Part shown: piece after piece, positions 1 through 9,630 of the stretch
How the letters are laid out: each line of letters begins with the position of its first letter
How positions within the stretch are numbered: the stretch's first letter is position 1
Assembly (NCBI RefSeq): GCF_016758255.1
Contig: NZ_QYAD01000004.1
Location: 248,001 to 312,000 of the forward strand
Direction: 5' to 3'
Origin: Leucobacter chromiireducens subsp. chromiireducens
GTDB lineage: Bacteria; Actinomycetota; Actinomycetes; Actinomycetales; Microbacteriaceae
Length of the DNA stretch: 64,000 nt
Program-made: the position numbers and the translations under genes
The notes under the pieces: model-generated
Database searches by the model: none
Seen by the model: the letters and a program-made list of their open reading frames with translations, nothing else
Told to the model about the DNA's origin: nothing

Positions 1-1
1 C

Positions 2-265
2 GAGTCGCTTCGCCCCCGAGGCGTGTGGGCGAAGCACATCGCCGAGTTCACGAGCACGCCAGCACTCGGGGAACCGCTCCTCGAACCGCTCCGCGCCGAT
101 CCCGATCGATATGTCCAGGACTCGGTAGCAAACTGGATCAACGACGCATCGAAGACGCAGCCCGACTGGGCGCGGGCAATCATCGCGCGGTGGTTGCGGG
201 AAAGCCCCTCTCAGGCAACCGAGCGCATCGCCCGGCGCGCGCTGCGCTCCCTCCCCTCGGAGTAG
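2..265 (+). CDS. DNA alkylation repair protein (AlkD/HEAT-like), C-terminal part
   Basis: The gene runs in from the left edge, so only about the last 87 residues are present. The peptide reads like the end of an AlkD/AlkC-type HEAT-repeat DNA glycosylase: a helix pair with the segment YVQDSVANWINDASK, matching the family pattern 'YVRxSVANxLNDxxK', followed by two amphipathic helices. Proteins of this family remove alkylated bases from DNA in the cytoplasm. It is convergent with the Wadjet operon. The family call rests on this one conserved segment, and the catalytic part lies outside the window. Confidence 0.6.
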   Translation, partial: ESLRPRGVWAKHIAEFTSTPALGEPLLEPLRADPDRYVQDSVANWINDASKTQPDWARAIIARWLRESPSQATERIARRALRSLPSE

Positions 266-269
266 CCGC

Positions 270-293
270 CGCGGCGAGAATGCTCCCGCCGCG
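270..293. terminator. hairpin between convergent genes
   Basis: Arms CGCGGCGAG and CTCCCGCCGCG pair with one bulge around AATG. The hairpin lies in the 36-base gap between the stop of the alkylation-repair gene and the stop of jetC. There is no clear T-run, so this is a tentative bidirectional terminator. Confidence 0.35.
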
Positions 294-301
294 ATGGGGC
301 G

Positions 302-3300
302 CTAGCCGGCCGGAAGCGCGACCTTTGGCTTCGCCCACGAGCGGCCCTGCGTATCCTTCAGGATGTCGTACTCGACGTCCACGTGCGGCTCGATCGCACT
401 GTACTTATCGTTCGGCGCGCCGATGATCAGCTGGAAGCCGAGCCCCCGCCATGCGCCGATCGCGCGCTTCGTGAAGTGCGCGTCCGCCTTGATGAGCGCC
501 TCATCGAGGAACACCGGCGCATAGCGCGGCCGCTCTGCGTCAGCATCGCCGAGCTGATAGCGGAGCGCGGCCCCGACGATGAACGCGATGAGCTCCTGCG
601 ACTCCCCGCCCGACTTCTCGCCGATGTGGTCGTAGAGTGCGGCGTGCGCGCGCGTCTCGGCGTGCACCTTCTCGGCGCTCACGCGCACGTGATTGCGAAC
701 GTCGATGAGGTCGGAGAAATCGGGCGCGGTGCGACGCATGCGTCCGATGAGGCGCGCCATCCGCTCGTACACGTGCGCCCGCTCGGCGTCAGTGCCCGCT
801 GCGTCGATCAAGGCGCGCACCTCGCGAAGCTCGGCGCGGAAGCGACGTCGGGGCTCGGTCTGGTGTTCGCGCGGGGTGATCTGCAGGCGGTGGTCGTCAT
901 CGTAGAACGGCAGATCGCGCATGATGCGGTTGACCGGCTCGATACGCTCGCGGATCTCACGAAGCGCGCGACCAAGGGCCGAATCAAGGTTTGCGAGATC
1001 ATTTCCGGAGAGCCGGAGGAGGCTCTCCTTCCACTCGGCCTCGAGCTCGTGCAGCCCGCTCGCCTCAAGCTCGGCGAGAATCCGCTCGAAGTCCGCCAGT
1101 GAGGCATCGGGGTCTGCGCGCAGGGTCGGGTTCGGCCACGCCTCGAGGAACGATTCGAGGGTACGCCGCAGCCCGTCGCGCTGCTCTTCGAGCGTGGCCT
1201 GTGCCACCGCCTGGTCCTCCAGCATGCGCCGTCCCGCAGAGTCGAGCGCGGCGTCGAAGCGCGCAAGTTCTGCGGCGCTGCCCGCAGCACCGCCCTCGGT
1301 GAGCTCGAAACGAGAGCGCAGGTAGTTCAGCTGCTCCGGGGCAACTCCGCGCTCCGCGTCCTCAGCCTCGTCCACCGCCTGCTGCGCTTCATCCACCTCA
1401 TCGGTGATTCGGGCCCACTGCTCCGCGATGCGCTCCTGCTCACCCTTCGCACGGCCAATCTGCTCCTGCAGGCTGCCGACCTTCGCGCGCACCGCGGCAA
1501 GCTGCTGCTGCACGGCAGCAATCTCGGGGTTGCCCTCGGTCACCTCTGCGATGATGCCGGCCCAGCGCTGCTGCTCGCGCTCCACCGCTGCAACGTCGAG
1601 CTCATCCCAGTTCGCCTCGCGCACCGCGGAGTAGGCCACGAGTCGAGCCTCCAGCGCGTCGAGCGCTCCATCTGCATCGGACTCAGCGCGCGCCGCGTCG
1701 CTCAGCTCGGCCTCGATCAGCGCGAGCTCCGCATCGAGCTCGGCGATGCGGCGTTGATTCGAGAAACCCAGCACGTTTCGCCGTCCCTGACCGCCGTGCG
1801 CTCCACGGCTGCCCTGCGACAGCTGCCCCGCAATCGTGAGCGCCTGCGCGTGATCGCTGAGCTCCGAGGCTCGGTCCACGCACACGAAGTCGTACTGGCG
1901 TTCCAGCCGCTCCTGCAGCCAGCCAGTAAACGGGGTGTCGCGGTAGTCGAGTCTCCCAGGCAGGCGCCGCGGTTCGAGCCGTGCGACGAGCGGGGCACCG
2001 GTCGGCACGCCCTCGTAACGCAACCGCACCGGGGTCCGCACCGTGTCGATCGCTGCGCGGAACTGAGGCAGCGATGCCTCGTCGATCAGCACGGTCGTGG
2101 CGAAACCGCCAAGCGCCAGGTTGAACGCGTCGCGCCACGGCTCGAATTCCGTGCGCACCTCAACGAGTTCGCCGACAAACGGCAGCTCAGAGATCGGGAT
2201 CCCCGCGGCCTCTGCCAGCAGCTCCCTGCTCTCGTGCAGGATCGGGGAGATCGCGTCGCTGCGATCCAGCGTCTGCTCGCGCTCCCGGCCGAGTGCGTCG
2301 CGTCGGCGGCGCAGCGCATCGGCCGCAGCGCGGGCCTCCGCGTACGCCGCGCGGGCCCCTGCCTTCGCGGAGGCATCGGCGAGCGCCGCACGAGCTCGAC
2401 TCGCAAGGGCGGTGAACTCCCGCTCGGAAGCAATCTCCTCCCCCAGCACGGAGGTCGCCTCATCGAAGCGGGCGCGCTGCGACTGCACCGCGGTCATTCG
2501 ACGCTCCACACGCCCGAGCTCACGCTCGGCGGTTTCAAGGCGATCGCCGCCTGATGCCCGGAGCACCTCGGCGAGCGCACCGCGCTCGGCTTCCGCCGCG
2601 TCAGCGAGAGCGTGCTGCGCACGCACCTCAGCGTCGGCGTCACGCTTGCGCTGCTGCAGTTCGCTTTCCACGCCGCGCAGCAGTTCGAGGCGCCGGCTCG
2701 TGCGCCACAGCGCCGCGATGGACGCGGGGTCGGTGAAGCGGCCTACCTCGTCGATGAGACGCAGCCGCTCGGCGGCGTCCTCGATGCGCCCTCTCATGTC
2801 GCGAATCGGGCGGAGCACGCGCACCTGCTTCTGCGCGGTAACCATGCGCGTTCGCGTGCTCTCCAGCTCATCAAAGTGGCTCACCACCGCGTCAGCGATG
2901 GCGAGCGTCTCGGGTTCCTCGAGCACCATGCGCTTGTACAGTTCGTCCACGGTGGTGATCTGTTGACCCGCCTGAATGCGCGCGAGCAGGCTCATCGCTT
3001 TCGCGCCTGCACCCGCCGCCCCGATACCCAACACGGAGTGGATGCGGGCAGAGAACTCGCGATCCGTCGCAATCGATTCGAGCCCTGCCGCGCGCACCGC
3101 CGCGTCGGAGAGCCGCTGCGTCGCCGCACGCTCAAGCGCGGCGAGGTCGAACGGCCCATCAACGACGGCGCGCACCTTCACGGTGTCTTCGAGCACCCTC
3201 GCAGCGGCCGGGATGTACCAGGCGCGCACGGCGGTGAAACGCGAGCCGTCATGGTCGAGCCAGGTCATCGCGATGGCGGTCCACGTGTCACTGCCGTCCC

Positions 3301-3646
3301 CGCGCAGCACACGCACCTGCGTGCCCTCTTCCGTGCGCGACTCGTCGATCTTGCCCCGCCCGTAGGAGAGCACGTTGCGCTGCTCCTCGCCGCGCGGTCG
3401 TCCGGCGACGCCGCCGTTCGACGCCCCGTTGAAGGGGGTCGTGTGGGGCATCATGAGCGCGATGTAGGCGTCCATGAGCGTCGACTTTCCGGATCCCGAG
3501 CCACCGCACAAGAGCGTCGCCGTGGGCGAGAAACGCACTCGGTGCGCACCGTCGTAGCCGCCCCAGTTGACCAACTGAAGTTCGTCTGCGGCCCACTGCT
3601 GGCCGCGCGACTCGGCCGGGATGAGCCCGAAGAGGGTATCGAGCAT
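302..3646 (-). CDS. jetC: Wadjet component JetC, SMC/MukB-like ATPase
   Basis: 1114 residues. It is a large SMC-like ATPase of the JetC/MksB type, which in Wadjet systems loops DNA and detects small circular DNA. The Walker A motif GGSGSGKST is at about residues 48-56. A long coiled-coil region rich in Ala, Arg and Glu fills the middle, interrupted by a hinge-like globular part at about 480-620. The ABC signature SGGES is near residue 1012 and the Walker B PVFLDEA near 1045. The start MLDTLFGLIP lies two bases after the jetB stop; the upstream in-frame extension overlaps jetB and was discarded. It is the last gene of the jetA-jetB-jetC operon. jetD would be expected next but is replaced by a convergent gene. 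Confidence 0.88.
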   Translation of the reverse strand: MLDTLFGLIPAESRGQQWAADELQLVNWGGYDGAHRVRFSPTATLLCGGSGSGKSTLMDAYIALMMPHTTPFNGASNGGVAGRPRGEEQRNVLSYGRGKIDESRTEEGTQVRVLRGDGSDTWTAIAMTWLDHDGSRFTAVRAWYIPAAARVLEDTVKVRAVVDGPFDLAALERAATQRLSDAAVRAAGLESIATDREFSARIHSVLGIGAAGAGAKAMSLLARIQAGQQITTVDELYKRMVLEEPETLAIADAVVSHFDELESTRTRMVTAQKQVRVLRPIRDMRGRIEDAAERLRLIDEVGRFTDPASIAALWRTSRRLELLRGVESELQQRKRDADAEVRAQHALADAAEAERGALAEVLRASGGDRLETAERELGRVERRMTAVQSQRARFDEATSVLGEEIASEREFTALASRARAALADASAKAGARAAYAEARAAADALRRRRDALGREREQTLDRSDAISPILHESRELLAEAAGIPISELPFVGELVEVRTEFEPWRDAFNLALGGFATTVLIDEASLPQFRAAIDTVRTPVRLRYEGVPTGAPLVARLEPRRLPGRLDYRDTPFTGWLQERLERQYDFVCVDRASELSDHAQALTIAGQLSQGSRGAHGGQGRRNVLGFSNQRRIAELDAELALIEAELSDAARAESDADGALDALEARLVAYSAVREANWDELDVAAVEREQQRWAGIIAEVTEGNPEIAAVQQQLAAVRAKVGSLQEQIGRAKGEQERIAEQWARITDEVDEAQQAVDEAEDAERGVAPEQLNYLRSRFELTEGGAAGSAAELARFDAALDSAGRRMLEDQAVAQATLEEQRDGLRRTLESFLEAWPNPTLRADPDASLADFERILAELEASGLHELEAEWKESLLRLSGNDLANLDSALGRALREIRERIEPVNRIMRDLPFYDDDHRLQITPREHQTEPRRRFRAELREVRALIDAAGTDAERAHVYERMARLIGRMRRTAPDFSDLIDVRNHVRVSAEKVHAETRAHAALYDHIGEKSGGESQELIAFIVGAALRYQLGDADAERPRYAPVFLDEALIKADAHFTKRAIGAWRGLGFQLIIGAPNDKYSAIEPHVDVEYDILKDTQGRSWAKPKVALPAG

Positions 3647-3648
3647 GG

Positions 3649-4377
3649 TCACAGCGCAGCGTCTCCTTGTTCGGGTGCGTCGGTGGTCCCGGCAGAAGCG
3701 GGCAATCCGGCCGCCGCATTTTGGGCGCGCAGCCACTCCGCCAGCTCGCGCAGGCGCGGGGCGCTCAGCACGATTTCGATGAGCGGGCTGATGCGGAAGC
3801 GTCCTTCCGACTCCTCTTCGATGATGCCCTCGTGGCGCAGTCGCCCGAGCGCGGTGCGAATGGCCTTCTGACGTCGCGCCACGTCGCCGTCCGCCGCAGT
3901 GAAGTAGCTGAGCACGGTCTGCTCCACCTCTTCGACATCCACGCGAACGGCGGGCTCCCCCGCGGTTGACTCGCGCTGATAGACGGTGCGCAGGTATACG
4001 AGCACGAGCGTCTCGGCACGCGTGTAGGCCTCGTCGCGGAGCAGGATCGGGGCGTCGAGTTCATCCGAACGGATCTGCTGCTTGTAGGCGACCCCGCGCG
4101 CCGGGTCGACCACGAGGCGCACGAAGAGATCGTGCAGGCGGGACTCGATCACCTGCTGGTGCTCGAGGAGCACTTTCCACTCATCCGGGTTGCGCTCGGC
4201 GAGCAGGAAACGACGCTGGAGGAGCCGCACCAGCACGCGCCGCACGTCAAGGTCGAGCACGCCGCGGTCGCCGGGGAAGCTCTCGTCGGGGTCCCGCTCC
4301 ATCGACACCGCGGCGAGGAAGGCATCATCGGGATCGCGGAGCTCCACGTTCGGCTCGGCTATAGGGGTGTCGCTCAT
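3649..4377 (-). CDS. jetB: Wadjet component JetB, DUF4194 protein
   Basis: 242 residues. The DUF4194 family is the MukE/MksE-like kleisin partner of the Wadjet motor. The sequence has the expected winged-helix character: a mid-section '[22 protein letters not shown]', a long helical part, and a C-terminal winged helix around [19 protein letters not shown]. Its start codon overlaps the jetA stop (ATGA) and its stop is two bases before jetC, so the three genes should be translationally coupled. It probably bridges the JetC heads together with JetA. The family assignment uses both length and operon position. Confidence 0.85.
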   Translation of the reverse strand: MSDTPIAEPNVELRDPDDAFLAAVSMERDPDESFPGDRGVLDLDVRRVLVRLLQRRFLLAERNPDEWKVLLEHQQVIESRLHDLFVRLVVDPARGVAYKQQIRSDELDAPILLRDEAYTRAETLVLVYLRTVYQRESTAGEPAVRVDVEEVEQTVLSYFTAADGDVARRQKAIRTALGRLRHEGIIEEESEGRFRISPLIEIVLSAPRLRELAEWLRAQNAAAGLPASAGTTDAPEQGDAAL

Positions 4378-5846
4378 GCGGTCTGGTCTTTCTGAGTGCT
4401 GGCGGTCACGGCGCCGAAGGCGAAGGAGCGGACGCTGCCGTCTGGGCGCAGCGCCTCGACGACGGACACGTCTTCCGTTTCCGACATCCCGTTCCGGTGC
4501 GCGATTTCGAGGAGGCCGAGGAGATCGACGGGGCGCCGGGTATCAGCGTCAGTGCCCGCGAATGCGGCGGCGAGGTCAAAGGTGTCAGTGCCCAGCCCGG
4601 CCACGTACGCCTCGAGCTCGGTGTAGCGTGGGCCGCCCCAAGCGCGCGTGTCCGCATCAACAAACTCAACGCCGGCCTCGTCGGCGCGGAGCGGCTCGGG
4701 ACCCTGCGGCGGGCGCGGATCGCTGAGCGACTGCCTGAGGTGCCCGATCTGCGCTGCGGGGAGGCTGCGCAACGGCTCGGCGCGGTCGGCAGGGCGGGAG
4801 TGCTGCATCCAGCTCTGCAGGCCGGACATGACGCCGCGCAGCAGCTCGTCTACTTCACGATCTCGAGCCGGATCATGGGTGCGCACCTGCGCGGTGATCA
4901 CGTGTGAGGCGCGCCGCTGCGCGGTGAGCACTTCCTGCACGCCCTGCTCCACGCGGCTAGCGATGGCGCGCAGCTCGCTCCGCTGATCCTGCGCCAGGAG
5001 TCCCGCGAACGGCTGCGCAAGCACACCCGTGAGCTGATCCGTCAGCTGGTCGATGTGCTCGGCATCGCCAATCAGGGTGAGCGCACCGGAGAATGCACGC
5101 CCCTCGGGTGTGGCCTGCATGACGTGCTGCCCGCGCCGCAGGTACTCGCGGAGCACCTCACCAGCGGGCCGCACATCGCGGCGCAACTCGGCAACAACGT
5201 CGCGCTGCATTGCGTTGATCGACTCGGCGACACGCGCGAAGTCGGCGGGCAACTCACGCGAGAGGTGCAGTACGTTCTCGGCTTCCTCCAGGAGCAGCTC
5301 GTCGTCCACCGGGTCAATCTCGCCCGCGCGGAGCCGCGCCATCTCCGCATCGATCGCGTTCCGCTCCGCCTGCAGTGCAGCGAGCCGCTGCTCGGGATCG
5401 GTCTCCGCGCTCTGCACGAGCTGGTCGACCGAGTCAAGCAGCGTGCGCACTCGCGAGCGCGACACCCGGGCACGGCCAGCGCCTGCGCGGCCAACGATCT
5501 CCAGTGCGCCGACGGCCTGCGCCGAGAGTCGGTACACCTCGGCTCCGTCTTCAATCTGCGGCACGAGCCAGCCGACCCGTACCCAGTAGCGGCAGATCTC
5601 GCGGCCGTTCCCGGCGGGCAGCCGCCGCTCCCCCTCGTCAAGGCCCGCGGCGCGCAGTTCATCCACGGCGTCGCCCACTTCGACGTGGGCGTCAGAGATC
5701 GCAACCGTGGGGCGCTCCGCGGTGAAGATCTGTGAGAGGGAGGACACCACGAACGGCGCGTAGCGCCCGTGCAGCAGTTCGAGCATCGGGTTCTGGAATG
5801 CCGCCGCCGCCTGGCGGTAGCTCGCCGTAGCCCGTGAGTGTGTCAT
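4374..5846 (-). CDS. jetA: Wadjet component JetA, DUF3375 protein
   Basis: 490 residues. DUF3375 is the MukF/MksF-like kleisin of Wadjet. The N-terminal winged-helix part ([20 protein letters not shown], about residues 13-32) and the long central helical region (about 130-330) with many Glu, Arg and Leu residues fit the family, as does the length. It is the first gene of the operon. A TATCCT box at 5855-5860 sits eight bases before the ATG, so the message may have almost no leader. Wadjet systems limit plasmid uptake; an uptake-limiting role here is inferred from the family and is doubtful without JetD. Confidence 0.85.
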   Translation of the reverse strand: MTHSRATASYRQAAAAFQNPMLELLHGRYAPFVVSSLSQIFTAERPTVAISDAHVEVGDAVDELRAAGLDEGERRLPAGNGREICRYWVRVGWLVPQIEDGAEVYRLSAQAVGALEIVGRAGAGRARVSRSRVRTLLDSVDQLVQSAETDPEQRLAALQAERNAIDAEMARLRAGEIDPVDDELLLEEAENVLHLSRELPADFARVAESINAMQRDVVAELRRDVRPAGEVLREYLRRGQHVMQATPEGRAFSGALTLIGDAEHIDQLTDQLTGVLAQPFAGLLAQDQRSELRAIASRVEQGVQEVLTAQRRASHVITAQVRTHDPARDREVDELLRGVMSGLQSWMQHSRPADRAEPLRSLPAAQIGHLRQSLSDPRPPQGPEPLRADEAGVEFVDADTRAWGGPRYTELEAYVAGLGTDTFDLAAAFAGTDADTRRPVDLLGLLEIAHRNGMSETEDVSVVEALRPDGSVRSFAFGAVTASTQKDQTA

Positions 5847-5854
5847 ATCCCTTC

Positions 5855-5860
5855 AGGATA
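5855..5860 (-). promoter_or_regulatory. possible -10 box of the jet operon
   Basis: TATCCT reads toward jetA and ends eight bases before its ATG. No good -35 is seen. It would give a near-leaderless jetA message. Confidence 0.4.
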
Positions 5861-5907
5861 CCGCGCACAGCCTCATGCTCGCGCGCCGGGCACTCAGGCA
5901 GTCAGTT

Positions 5908-5931
5908 GCTCAGTCGCTCAGTCGCTCAGGC
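5908..5931. repeat. three tandem 8-base units
   Basis: GCTCAGTC occurs twice and then GCTCAGGC, running over the stop codon of the PucR-like gene just upstream of jetA. Length variation here would alter only the 3' end of the regulator gene and the spacer before jetA. Confidence 0.6.
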
Positions 5932-7083
5932 AGGCCAGCCGATCACCAGCCGCGCGGCCTCCCTCGGGACCGTGGGATCGACCCCGGTGAGCGCGCGGAA
6001 CTCGGAAAGATGCTTGGAGACTGTGTTTCGATGCGAAAACAGGCGCTCTGAGGTCAGCCCGATGCTGCCCGTCGACAGGAAATCCCCCACGGTCTCGAGG
6101 AGGCGGGCCCGCTTCGCCGGGGTGCACGTGGCGAGCGCTGAGCGCACATCAGCGACGATCTCGGTGCCCTCAGCTTGGAGCGCCCGCGCGACATAGCGTG
6201 CCCACCCCCGGCCCCACGTCATGGCTCCCGCTTCGCCCGGCTCCGCGCACAGCGCAAGTTCGCGGGCGATTCCCGCGGAGTGTCGGAGTGCGCGTGGCCC
6301 CTCCGGCTCGCGCACCAGACCCACCCGCAGCTCTGCGATCGCTCGTTCCCGCAGCGCGGCCCCCGCAATATCGTCGCGCACTACTGCGATGAGCGCCCCG
6401 TTCAGATGATGGGTGTGTGCGATACCGCCGCTGCGGCGCAGTTCCGCAAGCGCGGCATGCAGGGCCGGGATCTCGGCGTCGAGCGCCGCGAGGATGGTGA
6501 GCCCCTCCCCCGGCGCGAAGCCGAGTTGCACCGAGAGTGCCGCGAGTCGCTCGTGGGTGGGTGGCGGATCTTGGAAGAGCGCAGCGATCGCGTCGCGATG
6601 CCCAGCGGAAGCCTCGTCCGCGATGCGCCGCGTTTCCCCGAGGTAGGCCCGCTGCACCTGCGCGACCCACGCATCGACGATGCGCAGCACCGCACCCGTG
6701 TGTTGCACAATGAGCGGGGCGTCGGCGGGCTCCGAGAGGGCGACGAGTTGCTCCCAGAGCACCGTGAAGTCAAGGCGGACGGCACTCATGAGGGCGCTCA
6801 GCGGTACCTCGGCTCGGGCGCGGGAGGCGCCGATCTCATCAGCCACCGTGATCGCTTCCCCGAGCTCACCGTCCTTCAGGCCCGCGATGATGCCTACGAA
6901 GGAGAGCTCTGCCGTACGTCGAATTTCGCTCCTGGGGATGGGCGAGGCTTCATAGCCGGGCACCGCGCCAACGAGCGGCAGCAGCGCATTGGTGAGCTGA
7001 GCGGGATCGAGCTGCGCGATGAGGTGCTGCCAGCGTGCGGCATCGCCGTGCCGCGTTTCCGCGCCGAATGACTGATCAACCAT
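5926..7083 (-). CDS. PucR-family helix-turn-helix regulator
   Basis: 385 residues. The C-terminal 60 residues carry the PucR-type helix-turn-helix (VGDFLSTGS...RLFSHRNTVSKHL), used in purine, amino acid and amide catabolism regulators. The N-terminal 300 residues are a helical sensor-like region of the kind found in this regulator class. The chosen ATG (MVDQSFGAE) is six bases after a TACACT box, which supports it over the longer upstream reading. It is divergent from an amidase gene, its most likely target. The ligand is not evident. Confidence 0.75.
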   Translation of the reverse strand: MVDQSFGAETRHGDAARWQHLIAQLDPAQLTNALLPLVGAVPGYEASPIPRSEIRRTAELSFVGIIAGLKDGELGEAITVADEIGASRARAEVPLSALMSAVRLDFTVLWEQLVALSEPADAPLIVQHTGAVLRIVDAWVAQVQRAYLGETRRIADEASAGHRDAIAALFQDPPPTHERLAALSVQLGFAPGEGLTILAALDAEIPALHAALAELRRSGGIAHTHHLNGALIAVVRDDIAGAALRERAIAELRVGLVREPEGPRALRHSAGIARELALCAEPGEAGAMTWGRGWARYVARALQAEGTEIVADVRSALATCTPAKRARLLETVGDFLSTGSIGLTSERLFSHRNTVSKHLSEFRALTGVDPTVPREAARLVIGWPA

Positions 7084-7089
7084 GACCCG

Positions 7090-7095
7090 AGTGTA
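7090..7095 (-). promoter_or_regulatory. -10 box, leaderless start of the PucR-like gene
   Basis: TACACT, six bases, then ATG at 7083. An imperfect inverted repeat GAGTG-N6-CACTC overlaps it (7089-7104) and could be an autoregulatory site. Confidence 0.55.
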
Positions 7096-7230
7096 AGTGC
7101 ACTCGCACGCTTTTTGAGAGAAAACCGAGCGCACCTGCCCTACAAATGAGTGCGTTCTGCCTGAAAGACTGGATCCACTCCGGCGCATGGCACCCCGCCT
7201 GCCCCAAGCTGAGCACACGAGAGGCCCCGC

Positions 7231-9000
7231 ATGACCGAGCGCACCGTCGACCCCGCCCCCACGCCACCACGCGGGGAAGGAGCGTTCTCACTCACCGAGG
7301 CCACGATCGCTGAGACGCTGGCCGCGCTCGGCCGCGGAGTCATCACCAGCCGCTGGCTCGTGGAACGCTATCTCGCACGCATCGCCCGCTTCGACCGGGG
7401 GCCTGAGGGACTGGGCTCGGTCGTCGTACTCAATCCGGAGGCACTGGCCGCAGCGGATGAGGCCGACGCACGGTGGCGCGCGGGCACGGCACGCGCACTC
7501 GAGGGCGTCCCGTTCACGGTCAAGGATTCGTACATGGTGCGCGGACTCACTGTCGCGGCAGGCTCCCCGGCGTTCGCATCGCTCACCGCGCAGTGGGATG
7601 CGCACTCGGTCTCCGTGTTGCGGGATGCGGGCGCGATCCTCATCGGCAAAACAAACATGCCCCCGATGGCCGATGGCGGCATGCAGCGTGGCCTCTATGG
7701 GCGGGCTGAGAGCCCGTACAATCGCGACTATCTCGCTGCGGCCTACGCGTCCGGATCTTCGAACGGCTCGGGCGTGGCCACCGCCGCAAACTTCGCAGCG
7801 TTCGGCATGGGCGAGGAAACGGTCTCTTCCGGCCGGAGCCCCGCGTCGAACAACGCGCTGTGCGCGTACACTCCCAGCTGGGGTGTGCTCTCCATCCGCG
7901 GCAACTGGCCACTCTTCCCCGCGCGCGACGTCGTGGTGCCGCACACTCGCAGCATGCCCGACATGCTCAGGGTGCTCGACGTGCTGGTGCAGGACGACCC
8001 ACACACGCGGGGCGACTTCTGGCGGCGACAGCAGGCCATGCCCATCCCCCGCGCGAGCGAACACCGGCCCACCTCGTACACCGCGCTCGCCCGGCCCGGT
8101 GCCCTTGCGGGAAAGCGCTTCGCCGTCCCTGCGATGTACCTCGGGGAGGATCCCGCCTACCCGATGAGCGTGCGGCCATCGATCCTGCGGCTCTGGGAGG
8201 CAGCGCGGGATCGCCTGACGGCACTCGGAGCCGAACTCGTGATTACCGACTTCCCGCTCATCGGGGCATACGAGCGCGACCGCCCCGGGCAGAAGTTTCT
8301 CGGCGCGCTCGGTGACATGCCAGCGTCTTGGTCAGAACTTGAGTTCCACGGTTTTCTCGGCTTCGGTTGGGACGACTTTCTGCGCGCGAACGCGGATCCC
8401 AATCTGCCGAATCTTGCTGTTGTTGATTCGCGGCGTATCTATCCGACCCCGCCCGGGCAGCTCCCTGATCGCTACGAACGGGTGGGTGACCACGCGGATC
8501 GCTTCGCCTCAATCGTGGACGCCGCGCGCGCGGGAATCCCGGACCCGCAGCACCACCCGGACTTCGCGCATGGGCTGCGCGCGATTGTGGCCCTGCGCGA
8601 GCAACTCGTCGAGCACTGGCTCTCGAACCAGGGCTTCGACGGCCTGGTGTTCCCCGCGAATGCGGATGTGGGCCCGGCGACTGCGGACCACGATCCGGCC
8701 GCCGCGGATCTCGCGTGGACGAACGGCACGCAGTTCTCGCACGGCAACTACGCACTGCGGCACGTCGGGCTCCCCACCGTCACCGTCCCGATGGGCACGA
8801 TGAGCGACATCGGCATGCCCGTCGGGCTCACGTTCGCGGGGGCGGCGTATTCGGATCCCGCACTGCTCGGGTACGCCGCGGCCTTCGAAGCCGGCGGGCC
8901 CGCGCTCCGAACGGCTCCGCCCGCCGCGCCGGCCCTCGCTGAGGACACGGCGCCGACGGGCGGCGGGGGCGCTGCTGCAGCGCAACCGAAGTCGAACTAG
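7231..9000 (+). CDS. amidase-signature family hydrolase
   Basis: 589 residues. The amidase-signature fold hydrolyses amide bonds with a Ser-cisSer-Lys triad. The Lys is K98 in VPFTVKDSY. The Ser/Gly loop ASGSSNGSG (about 173-181) should supply the cis-Ser, and GEETVSSGR (194-202) is in the position of the usual GTDTGGSIR, with S200 as the likely nucleophile. The loop is atypical (V-S-S in place of G-G-S), so this is a divergent branch of unknown substrate. GAGAGG lies ahead of the ATG. The last 40 residues are a low-complexity Ala/Pro/Gly tail. It is controlled, by inference, by the divergent PucR-like regulator. Its stop overlaps the stop of the thioredoxin gene. Confidence 0.85.
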   Translation: MTERTVDPAPTPPRGEGAFSLTEATIAETLAALGRGVITSRWLVERYLARIARFDRGPEGLGSVVVLNPEALAAADEADARWRAGTARALEGVPFTVKDSYMVRGLTVAAGSPAFASLTAQWDAHSVSVLRDAGAILIGKTNMPPMADGGMQRGLYGRAESPYNRDYLAAAYASGSSNGSGVATAANFAAFGMGEETVSSGRSPASNNALCAYTPSWGVLSIRGNWPLFPARDVVVPHTRSMPDMLRVLDVLVQDDPHTRGDFWRRQQAMPIPRASEHRPTSYTALARPGALAGKRFAVPAMYLGEDPAYPMSVRPSILRLWEAARDRLTALGAELVITDFPLIGAYERDRPGQKFLGALGDMPASWSELEFHGFLGFGWDDFLRANADPNLPNLAVVDSRRIYPTPPGQLPDRYERVGDHADRFASIVDAARAGIPDPQHHPDFAHGLRAIVALREQLVEHWLSNQGFDGLVFPANADVGPATADHDPAAADLAWTNGTQFSHGNYALRHVGLPTVTVPMGTMSDIGMPVGLTFAGAAYSDPALLGYAAAFEAGGPALRTAPPAAPALAEDTAPTGGGGAAAAQPKSN

Positions 9001-9398
9001 GCGGGTTCGCCGCTTGCGGCCTCAGCCTCAGCCTGCTCGGCAGCCTGCTTGGCGACCTGCGCGCGCACGTCATCCATGTCGAGGCCACGAACGCCCTCGA
9101 TCAGCTGCTCGAGCGCGGGGGCAGGGAGCGCGCCCGCCTGCGAGAACACTCCGATGCCGTCTCGGAATGCCGCGATCGTTGGGATCGACGTGATCTGGAA
9201 CATCGCTGCGATCTCCTGCTGCGCCTCCGTGTCGATCTTGCCGAAGACGATGTCTTCGTGCTGCTTCGAGGCGGCCTCGTACACCGGCGAGAACGAGCGG
9301 CACGGGCCGCACCAGTCTGCCCAGAAGTCGAGCAGCACGATACCGCCCGCGGTGAGGGTCTCCTCGAGGTTGTCCTTGGTGATCTCAATCGTGCTCAT
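8997..9398 (-). CDS. thioredoxin
   Basis: 133 residues. The thioredoxin fold has the redox motif WCGPC (C30, C33), the cis-Pro loop TSIPT and the acidic IDTEAQQEI segment. It is a cytoplasmic disulfide reductase. The C-terminus carries an extra Ala/Glu-rich stretch of about 25 residues after the normal end of the fold. The start MSTIEITKDN matches the family start, and the longer upstream reading is not thioredoxin-like. It is convergent with the amidase with a 4-base overlap of the stop codons. Confidence 0.92.
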   Translation of the reverse strand: MSTIEITKDNLEETLTAGGIVLLDFWADWCGPCRSFSPVYEAASKQHEDIVFGKIDTEAQQEIAAMFQITSIPTIAAFRDGIGVFSQAGALPAPALEQLIEGVRGLDMDDVRAQVAKQAAEQAEAEAASGEPA

Positions 9399-9630
9399 AG
9401 TGTGTCGCGCGAAATGCGCTCCCTTTCCTCGTGCGTGCCCGGGTGTCTCGCGCTTGGCGCCTGGCCCCCGCTCAGCCACTCCACCCCAGTGAAACGACAT
9501 GAGCCACACGGGTCAACCGTTTCGCGCGGCGCGCCTGAAACGCACGGGCCGCTCCCAGGCGCGCGCGACAGCATGGGAGCGTGTGCATCGCGCACCCGTT
9601 CGCCACGCTCGATAGTCCGAAGGAGCCGCC

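Noticed and set aside
2612-3871. Plus-strand open frame of about 419 codons over jetC
   Set aside because: Arg/His/Ala-rich antisense text with no motif or ribosome site; jetC has clear Walker and signature motifs.
5926-7218. Longer N-terminus for the PucR-like protein
   Set aside because: The extra 45 residues are Arg/Ser-rich and unlike the rest, and the inner ATG has a six-base spaced -10 box.
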